Shown here: positions 57,254-64,000 of the stretch, in pieces
Position numbering within the stretch: the stretch's first letter is position 1
Layout of the letters: each line of letters opens with the position of its first letter
Assembly (NCBI GenBank): GCA_963693315.1
Contig: OY856186.1
Location: forward strand, 370,848,850 to 370,912,849
From: Diogma glabrata
Lineage: Eukaryota > Arthropoda > Insecta > Diptera > Cylindrotomidae
Length of the DNA: 64,000 bases
Direction: 5' to 3'
The notes under the pieces: model-generated
The model's input: the letters and a program-made list of their open reading frames with translations, nothing else
What the model was told of the DNA's origin: nothing
Databases searched by the model: none
Made by a program: the position numbers and the translations under genes

Positions 57254-58611
57254 TTCCGGACGTGACACTGCAATTTCGTGATGGTTTGATTGGCGTTATA
57301 TCTGATATAAGAAAAGCCTTTCAAATGATTGTGGTACAAGAAGGAGATCAAATGTTTTTGCTGTTTCTATGGTGGGAGGACGAGTCGAATACAAAACTGA
57401 AGGTTTTTAAGCACAAACGAATCGTCTTCGGTTTAAAATGCAGTCCGTTTATATTGGCTGCAGTGATTGAACATCATTTGGAAAACGTTCCACCGGAAAA
57501 CAGACAACTCGCAGAAAAACTGAAGAAATCTTTATATGTCGACAACAGTGTCACAGCGGTACATACAATGCAAGAATATGAAGATTTCAAGCAACGTTCA
57601 ATCGACATGCTGGGGCAGGCGAATATGGAGTTGAGACAATGGGAACACACAGTTTTGAGTAAAGAAAGTGACCTAGGAGATGATCATCTGAATTGGTTTT
57701 CGTCCGTTTTGGGAATGCGATGGAACAGAAAGAAAGATACACTCTCATGTGCGACGATTCCAGAGATTCCAGAAAAATTATCGAAACGGACATTGTTGGC
57801 AACGGTGAATAAGATTTTTGATCCCATGGGAATATTGGCTCCGGCAATGATATATCCAAAATTGATGTTGCAATCTACATGGAAGCATGAATTAGGATGG
57901 GACGATACATTTTTGCCAAATATGAAAGAAGAGTTCCTCAAATGGACGAAGGATTTGAATTACCTACAACAAGTTGAGATTCCACGGAATATGAGAGGTA
58001 ATTTTTACTTACACGAAACTTCAGTAGAGCAGCTCCATGTGTTCTGTGATGGGAGTCAAGTGGCGTATGCGGCACTTGCATTTCTACGAGTGGAAAGTGC
58101 TGATCGGGTTTCAGTGCAATTGGTACAATCGAAAGCAAGAGTGACGCCTCTACACAAGACGACAACTCCAAGAATCGAATTAATGGCATGTACCATCGGT
58201 GCTAGACTTGGAACATCAATTCTACGTAACTTCGAACGAAATATTCCGTGCTTTTATTGGAGCGATTCAACAACAGCATTGGCTTGGATCAAACAAAACG
58301 ACGAATGGGGAACGTTTGTTGGCAACCGGGCGAGAGTCAAGACAGCCCGAGGAGAGTTGACCAGACCGTTACAACGTTTAATTCCGTTGGAAATAGGTGA
58401 CGACGGAGAGGTGCCAGTGGTTGATGAAACAAAGTTGCGAGCGAAGGAGATTGGACAAGTAAAAGTCATGGAACCAGTGGTCAAATGTCGAACTAAGGTG
58501 AAGAAGAAGACGATTTCAAAGAATGTTATTGATGAATCTGATTTGAGTGGAAATGCGGAGCGACTCACGCGATATGGCAGAAAAGTAAGACCTCCGGTTC
58601 GATTCAATTAA
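57082..58611 (+). pseudogene. BEL/Pao RT-RNase H fused to integrase tail
   Basis: A 509-codon frame. RT: PVRPVFDASCKIGRHPSLNE, SDIRKAFQMIVVQEGDQMFL, FGLKCSPFILAAVIEHHL and LYVDNSVTAVH, where the catalytic box reads YVDN. Connection: LSKRTLLATVNKIFDPMGIL. RNase H: VFCDGSQVAYAALAF, TTPRIELMACTIGARLG and FYWSDSTTALAWI. Right after WGTFVGNRARV (about 58320-58337) it jumps in frame to VKTARGELTRPLQRLIPLEI, the far C-terminal end of integrase. The HHCC and DDE core, normally 400 or more residues, is gone. The tail ends GRKVRPPVRFN. The frame stays open through the junction. Confidence 0.9.
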
Positions 58612-58642
58612 TTTAATTTTTTTGATAAAAAAGGTGGGAGAA

Positions 58643-58838
58643 TGTTAAATGCCAGAGAGTAGAAAAATCGAAGTTTGCCATTGGAATGTTTTAAAATCTA
58701 GTTTTCCGAGATAATTGTAATAAAAATCAGTTAAAAAAGAGAACTCCATTCGTTTTCACTTGTACACACTAAAAAGTCCCCTAAAATAAAGAAAGTTCTA
58801 TTCGTAGCTGTTAGCTAGGAAAAAGCAGAATTATAACA
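58643..58838 (+). repeat. 3' LTR of the BEL/Pao element
   Basis: 196 bp; one A fewer than the 5' LTR in an A-run near its start, otherwise matching as far as I can read. Preceded by the purine tract and followed by CTATG. Confidence 0.92.
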
Positions 58839-59103
58839 CTATGATAATAGTTTTTAGGTATGCAAGCGCCCTATTTTTACAAAAAAAATATGATTTTTAC
58901 ATTCTCCAAATATTTATTTTTTTTTCAATAAATTTTTTTTCTTAAGATGATATTAATATTAATATTAATTTCTTAAGAAAATATTTGAGGCCACTTTTTT
59001 AGTTGCAGCCGTACGTAAATTCATTCGTTCAGTGTTTTTTTTAAATTCCAATCATATTTCTTAGACATAAATGAAGAGAAGAACTAGTTACTTTTCAAGC
59101 GTC

Positions 59104-59140
59104 AAGAACGCACTAAGTGCCGTCGTTAGTGCGTTCTGAA
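59104..59140. repeat. Perfect 12-bp-stem hairpin
   Basis: AGAACGCACTAA and TTAGTGCGTTCT flank a nine-base loop (GTGCCGTCG). It lies in the core of the long-TIR element, about 190 bases inside the left arm, on a non-coding stretch. Confidence 0.7.
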
Positions 59141-59779
59141 AAAAAGTGAAAAAACGGTTTTATTTGTTTTATATATTTAATGACATTTATTAAATTTTTG
59201 CTGGCAAATATTTTTTTCCTTTTATTATCTCCCAGCCGAATCATCATCATATTACCATTTTCTAATTTTATGAAAACCATTAAAATAATAATTAGGTAGG
59301 CTTTGTTATTCATTTAATTTGAAAAATTTTGAAAATATGTTAACCATGGCAACAAACAAACTTCAACAAAAAACAAAAATTGCTTTGGTTTTTTAAATTT
59401 TTTTGTACTATCAATTTCTTTCATCATCGGTTGAGGAGTTTCATCTTTATACGCGTTATGAAAACCCATACGCACCAGTAGCATTATTCACTATTGTAAA
59501 AAAGATAAGATATACGATGTGCACGTCAGCTTAAAGAAGAAACGGTTTAACTGTTTCTGCAAGAATTAGGAAAAGATTTCGTCAATGTTCTAAAACATGA
59601 TTTTATCGCAAAAATCCAGGCTCGAATTTTTATTAAACGAAGCAAAAGACTCTGCAAGATAGTTAATACGACCGTCTGTTTGGATTTCGCTAATAATTAT
59701 GCATGTCGCGGCCGAAATTCTGTTACTTTAGAATTTAAAAAATTAAATATTAAGTTAAGAATAATTAAATAAAGAATAA

Positions 59780-60158
59780 TTAAAATAAAATATTTTTCTG
59801 ATAGTGCTGGTTCCCATTACAAAAATAAGTATAGATTCATAAATTGTTATATCATAAAAACGATAATGGGATAATAGCTGAACGATTTGTTTTAACAACA
59901 GCTCACGCGAAAAGTGCATATGATAGAATTGGTGGATTTGTTAAGAGACATGCTAATCGTTCCAGTTTACAAAATACAATCGATAAGCAGACACCAAAAT
60001 TTATGTTTGAGTGCGCTCAAATATTTTCCAAGTCTAAAGAATTCGACTTTTGTCCACAAGAAAAACATTCATTAAAAACTTGCAGTGGCAAAAAGAATCC
60101 CCAAATGAAGAAAACAAATTATCCAGTAAAGTTTTTTCATCTGATGAAAAAAGAATAA
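59780..60158 (+). pseudogene. Damaged conserved protein of the long-TIR element, candidate transposase C-terminus
   Basis: From about 59790 the frame reads FFSDSAGSHYKNKYRFIN, then after a small shift LLYHKNDNGIIAERFV, TTAHAKSAYDRIGGFVKRHA and NRSSLQNTIDKQTPKFMFEC. I know a family of uncharacterised arthropod mobile-element proteins with 'FSDGAxxQYKNR..FINLC.HE.DFG..AEW.FFATSHGK...DGIGG..KR.A...SLQ'. This is a decayed member. The SD-GA and HGK-DGIGG words have the look of a DDE-type catalytic region, but that is inference. The family protein is normally several hundred residues longer upstream, where only broken sequence remains (59418-59780). Confidence 0.6.
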
Positions 60159-60911
60159 TTGTAAAATTTTACTAAGAAGAGAAAATAAATATTTGGAGAA
60201 TGTAAATATCATATTTTCTTTGTAAAAATGGGGCGCTTGCATACCTAGAACTATTATCATATAACCATTAACCATATAACCATTAAAGAATATTTTTTTT
60301 GTCTTCATAATTATCATCTTGATTATATGTTGATGGATACACAATAATTTAAAATCATCAGCAGCGTTGAGAAGTCCTTGATTTTCCTATTTGTTTATTG
60401 CTAATGGCGATTTTTATGACCCAAAATTTAATTTTTTTAATTATATAATATTTTCTATAAAATATAAACCAATCTTAGAATTTTCACTGTACTAAAACTA
60501 AATTTCATTTGTTCCATCAGGAGATATCGAAATATAAACACGAAGCCATCAAAAACTTTGAAGGCATATCACTTATGAATAAAACTTTTTTTTTTTGAAA
60601 TTTAAAACGTGGTATTAATTTTAGATATATTACATTAACCGGCTTACCAATTTTCGCTAAAAAATTTGCAGTTCATGTTTTTTCCGATCCACTTGAGAAA
60701 TTTTACTTTTTATAAAGTCTTAGTACTTTATAAAATTTTTAAAATCCTAGGACTTTACAGTACTATAAATACTATACTATAACAGTACTATAAATACTAT
60801 ACTATAAGTACTATAAATAATCCGAAAAATGTCGTTTTACTCGTAGATATCAGTATGAAATAAAAATTATTTTTTCATTTCTAAAATCTGTTTATTTCAA
60901 CATACTGGAGG

Positions 60912-61429
60912 TCGATTCTGATCGGTTTTGTCACTTTTATTTCAATATTTTGTCTATACTTGGTCTAATTCTCCAAAATATATTTTTTCAATCTGGCAAC
61001 ATTTTCGTTAAGTTTTTGTTAAATTTGTATTTCTCTACAAGTTTACTCTATTTTTTGTCAATTCCAAAATATGTTATGACAAAATTTTGTTTATAATATT
61101 TTGTCTATAATATCTTACGTTTTGTGTTGAATTTTAAGAAATTTATTTTAAATAAAGTTTTGTTTAAACTTAAAACTATTATATTGTGTTGTGTGTGTAT
61201 CGAAAAAACGTTTTGTTTTATTATTTTTATTGTTATTATTTTATATAAAGTTCTAAAAATATGGTAAGAATAATACTATTTAGATATTAGGCTTTTATAA
61301 ATTTGATTATTTTTATAAGAAAACAGTAAGTGTTTAAAGGAAATATTAATTTTATTATTATAATCAAAGTGGGTATTTGTGACCGTCTCATTCGTGAGTA
61401 ATGATGGCAATTGTGACTACAATGATTAG
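60912..61429. other. Non-coding stretch right of the duplication
   Basis: AT-rich with TTTTGTCTATAATA-like repeats; no gene or known repeat recognised. Confidence 0.3.
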
Positions 61430-61790
61430 TGTTGTATGTTTGGGTTGTTTTTAGTTCAGACCATCATGATCGTCACGTGATCTGATCTTAATCCAATTTC
61501 TGTTCTTCATTCTTCAATTGGTTTTAGTGACATGCTGAAAAGGGGTACATCTGGGAAAGGGTATGAGTTATTTGCTACCCTTGTTGGTTGTGGTTTATTG
61601 AAGGACCCCGAAATGGGAGCCGTCAATTTAATCCGCAATGTTTTCACCTCGTGAATCAGTGTTTAGGTGTGAGTGACATATTGAGCATTCACATCTCCGA
61701 GAATTAGACAGTCTTTAGTATAAACTACATGTCCTATGGGCGGTTCTTAGCCTGTATCACAGTTGCTTACTAGTGGAATATAGATTTTAT
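61430..61790 (-). pseudogene. Non-LTR retrotransposon AP-type endonuclease remnant
   Basis: Read on the minus strand from about 61735: DCLILGDVNAQYVTHT matches the 'LIGGDFNAHH..WGS' box. After a stop, IHEVKTLRIKLTAP is followed by NKPQPTRVANNSYPFPDVPL, the 'N...PTR......S.PDVTL' block. Then RTEIGLRSDHVTIMM is the terminal SDH catalytic box. These are the final catalytic blocks of the APE endonuclease of Jockey-type elements. No RT follows at lower coordinates, so only this piece remains. It could belong to the same clade as the Jockey-like copy at 39697-41196, which lacks its endonuclease. Confidence 0.68.
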
Positions 61791-62490
61791 TATAATACCT
61801 AATTTTATTATAATACCACCTTTTGTCCTTCCCTCTATCCAGCCTTATAATTTTTTAATCACAGTAATTAATTCAGATCAAGTACGACTAGAATTGTTCT
61901 TATACATGGCTGTTTTTGGTTTAGACCATCGCTGCTTTGGTTTTGAATTTTGTGAAGGGCGGTGTTTGTGCTGTGTTTAAGAATGATAGCTTATGTGTAT
62001 AAAGACCTGAGCACTTTTTGAAATGACACTATTCTTTACAACCATTGTACTAGACGGATGTTGGGTTCACCCTAAGAAATTGTTTACATACAGCAGTGCC
62101 ATATTTTTGGTATTGGTCCAGGGTTTGTATAGAAAATATTTTGGATCTTGTTCAACAAATGCGTCCGTGAGAGTTCCGGTCGTTTTCGTTATATCTCATA
62201 TCGTTTATATGTCCCAAGTTAATTAGTTAATCAGTTAATCCGTTTGGATACAAAATTCGTTAAATTGTACAAAACTTTTTTATTTATTAACTTTTTATAT
62301 ATTAAATGATAATTTGAGGGATTTGATTGTACTATAATGTGCTATCACTTATATTTATGTTGCAACCGCATGTCGTGCCATATGACTTCTAAGACTGTTT
62401 TGTATGTTTTGCATTGTATGACTCACCTTACAATAAACTATTTCTTATCAAATTTGGGGAAATAGAAAATAATATAGTAATTGTTTTTTT
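61791..62490. other. Unassigned; possibly upstream part of the endonuclease remnant
   Basis: No reliable frame. The minus strand near 62030-62160 has weak hints of the upstream endonuclease but is too worn to call. Confidence 0.3.
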
Positions 62491-62494
62491 TATA

Positions 62495-63967
62495 GTATCA
62501 TCGAATGAATAACAATCAGTTGGAGCAACTAGTAACATTATATATTAGACACCGTGAGTTATTGGAAGGACGCTTTAAAGCGGTGAATTGCGTAAAAAAA
62601 AATGTTGGAATATATATCCAATGAATGCAATTTACTGGGCAATTCGCAGCAAAGAAAAGATCCAGACGGATGGAAAAGAGTAAGATACATATTGGAAAAA
62701 TTTTAAATTAAATTTATTTGTTTTTTTTTTCAATTATAAGCATGGACGGATACAAACAAAAAATAAGGAAAAAATTGGCAACCTATAATTTCGACGTACA
62801 TACAACTGGTGGTGGACCACAAACAGATATCAATTATAATTCTTTGGAGTGGGAGGTAATATTGGCATGCAAGTTTAAGTCTTTGGAAGGCCAAAAGTTC
62901 AAGGAAAGCGGAAGTAGACGTTATAAGACAACAGTCAATCAATCAAACCTCAATGTTGTTCCTAGCTCTCCAGGCCAGTCCCGCCATGTCTCCAGGGACA
63001 TCAAGAGGTTTAGATTTAGTTCCCAGTTCTGCCGAGCCAGTGACATCAAGAAGCTATGTAATTCCCAGTTCTGCCGAGCCAGGGACATCAAGAAGCTATA
63101 CAGTTCTCAGTTCTGCCGAGCCAGGGATATCAAGAAGGTATATAGTTCCCAGTTCTCCCGAGCCAGGGACATCAAGGAGCTATATGGTTCCCAGTTCTGC
63201 CGAGCCAGAGCCAACCATAGATTTCCATTTTGTTACAGAAGATTCGCGCCCAACATCACCACCATGTTATCAGTATTATACCACTGATATGACAAGTATG
63301 TGTCTGGGGCAGGAAGCTTTTTCTTCCCAACAAAACATACTTTTTTAGAAGAAGAAACCCCTCCTCACCCTTCCTATTCCCCAATAGCTCCTACATTTCC
63401 TATGTCCGAAACGAATCCTTCATTAGAAGTCCAACCAGTTTTGCAACCGACTCCCGTAAACACACAAGACACCCCAATTCTGCAACTAATTCCTTCCATT
63501 CCCGCGCAACGTAGTGGAATTACAAGACAGCCGGAGCAGAGACCAAACAGAAGAAGAAGAAGTGAGCCGTTTGTGCCAACATCCCCAGATGATACATCGA
63601 TTGAATTGACACCGGAAAGGCCAAGGAATCGTGGGAGAATTATGTACTCCACGGCCTTGTCGCAAAATAGTGTGCATTCCTTACGGATCCAAAAAAAAAA
63701 ACGGCAAAGCAAATAGAAATCCAAACAAAAATTTTGCAACAAAATATGGAAGCTACAACAGACGCAAATGAACTAAAAAAACAAGAACTCGAATTAAAAC
63801 GTGGTATGTATGATAATCAAAGTTTATTCGATTATTACTTTCAATTTATTTTTCAAAGTTACCATAGATATTTTATTTATTTAATAGAGAAAATACGACA
63901 AAATGACGAAATAATCAAAATTGGAAAAGGGATTATTGCAGCTTTGTCAACATTAACAAACAAATAA
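62495..63967 (+). pseudogene. Myb/SANT-like DNA-binding protein gene, frame interrupted
   Basis: A pyrimidine tract ending TTTTATAG at 62494 may be an acceptor; the first Met is at 62505. MNNNQLEQLVTLYIRHRELL then EGRFKAV starts a Myb/SANT-like domain of the zeste-like type (Myb_DNA-bind_5). It continues after a 9-A run in another frame as YISNECNLLGNSQQRKDPDG then WKR. After an intron (donor AGAGTAAG near 62680, acceptor TTATAAG at 62741) comes YKQKIRKKLATYNFDV, TTGGGPQTDINYNSLEWEVI (third helix region), and EGQ. A Pro/Ser-rich region with a 42-bp repeat follows, then PFVPTSPDDTSIELTPERPR. The last part (ELKKQELELKR) is split by a clear 84-bp intron (63804-63887, GTATGT...TTTAATAG) and ends GKGIIAALSTLTNK. 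Frames break near 62600, 62978, 63340 and 63695, mostly at homopolymers. Either a recent pseudogene or a real gene with assembly indels. Confidence 0.65.
62957..63219 (+). repeat. 42-bp coding minisatellite (PSSAEPGTSRSY-type)
   Basis: Units GTTCCCAGTTCTGCCGAGCC then AGGGACATCAAGAAGCTATA begin at 63019, 63061, 63103, 63145 and 63187 (last one partial), with a diverged first unit before 63019. The length is a multiple of three, so two frames stay open. The Ser/Pro/Thr-rich reading PSSAEPGTSRSY is the likely one, since it continues into the downstream acidic SFVTEDSRPT-like part. Confidence 0.85.
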
Positions 63968-64000
63968 AAAATAGTATAATTTATTCTATTCTTTTTTATA

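Larger units (their letters stand above)
54699..58838 (+). mobile_element. BEL/Pao LTR retrotransposon, recent, integrase deleted
   Basis: Complete LTR-to-LTR structure of 4.14 kb with 5-bp target duplications CTATG (54694-54698, 58839-58843). Order: 5' LTR, primer site, gag (55004), zinc knuckles, protease, RT, RNase H, a short integrase C-terminal tail, polypurine tract (AAGGTGGGAGAA at 58631-58642) and 3' LTR. Typical elements are 6-7 kb; the whole integrase core is missing. Three reading-frame breaks occur (near 55865, 56487 and 57110). It inserted into the left arm of the long-TIR element. Confidence 0.92.
54252..60706. mobile_element. Long-TIR DNA transposon (~515-bp inverted ends), carrying a BEL/Pao insertion
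   Basis: The left end GTGAAAATTTCTCAAGTGGA and right end TCCACTTGAGAAATTTTAC are inverse. The arms match through GAAGCCATCAAAAACTTTGA, AGGAGATATCGAAATATAAA, CAGCGTTGAGAAGTCCTTGA and beyond the BEL insertion through GGTATGCAAGCGCCC and ACATTCTCCAAATA. Each arm is about 515 bp. Copy 1 of the duplication provides the empty site, with T-rich flanks and at most a short TTTT duplication. Without the BEL insertion the element is about 2.3 kb. Its core (58915-60185) has a damaged conserved protein (see 59780-60158). Superfamily not assigned. Confidence 0.82.
46525..60911 (+). repeat. Large duplication, copy 2
   Basis: Counterpart of 29705-39147. It contains segment B, repeat A copy 7, the non-LTR fragment (50366-50800), the second Crypton-like gene (52825-54049) and the right end at 60911. 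Inserted here only: the GGGTTCCG element (47459-49265) and the long-TIR element (54252-60706), which itself holds the BEL/Pao element. Copy 1 reads ATATAATTTTATAAAGTC straight across the latter site. Confidence 0.85.

Noticed and set aside
55633..58607. Minus-strand frames up to 143 codons inside the BEL/Pao element
   Set aside because: Antisense shadows of gag and pol with no domain of their own.
62953..63348. A separate gene starting MLFLALQASPAMSP
   Set aside because: It is the downstream frame of the Myb/SANT-like protein after an indel; the start Met is incidental.

Overview
The window is strongly AT-rich nuclear DNA from an animal, most likely an insect. It has GT-AG introns, one Asn/Ser-rich coding exon ending in a consensus splice donor, and a Myb/SANT-like gene with a short intron. 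The mobile elements are of kinds common in insects: BEL/Pao, Jockey-like and other non-LTR elements, Penelope-like, Crypton-like, hAT, foldback and a possible Helentron-derived family. A 200-base N run (44337-44536) shows it is a draft assembly. No bacterial operon, CRISPR array, rRNA or convincing intact tRNA gene was seen. Almost all of the window is layered mobile elements and satellites. The species cannot be named from the sequence. Layout. 1-2690: wrecked BEL/Pao element (integrase end, polypurine tract, LTR start) broken by an antisense non-LTR 3' end. 2689-4295: first copy of a dispersed repeat here called repeat A. 4321-4804 (minus): the best host coding exon. 4805-8280: mostly unassigned. 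8283-9625: second BEL/Pao ruin. 9991-16278: hairpins, a degenerate tandem repeat, a tRNA-Lys-like sequence, a strand-flipping AATGAAAAAGT array and a 550-bp foldback palindrome. 16279-16890: Penelope-like N-terminal remnant, followed by a ~140-bp satellite. 18962-21240: non-LTR 3' ends. 21256-26286: hairpin, foldback, satellite and a 2.36-kb foldback with 760-bp arms. 26735-27110: Penelope-like RT remnant. 27478-31064: repeat A copies. The central structure is a large duplication, 29705-39147 and 46525-60911. Both copies carry a tyrosine-recombinase gene resembling Cryptons, and each has decayed differently. Copy 1 was hit by a hAT element (TIRs and a perfect 8-bp target duplication) and by an inverted repeat A. 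Copy 2 was hit by a GGGTTCCG-type element and by a long-TIR transposon, which in turn holds a recent BEL/Pao element with near-identical LTRs. Because each copy can serve as the empty site for insertions in the other, element ends can be read to within a few bases. Between the copies lie a Jockey-like element, a hAT DUF4371 remnant, another non-LTR RT, the N gap, a TA microsatellite and a ~185-bp satellite. After the duplication come a non-LTR endonuclease remnant and the Myb/SANT-like gene (62495-63967), whose frame is broken several times, mostly at homopolymers. The genes do not form a pathway. The biology shown is successive transposition, inter-element parasitism and decay. Strongest leads: repeat A, whose architecture matches Helentron-derived (HINE/DINE-1-like) elements; a BEL/Pao element that apparently mobilised after an in-frame loss of integrase; the long-TIR element with an unassigned conserved protein; and a possible hAT excision footprint in one Crypton copy. 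All homology calls are from reading the sequence; no search was run.
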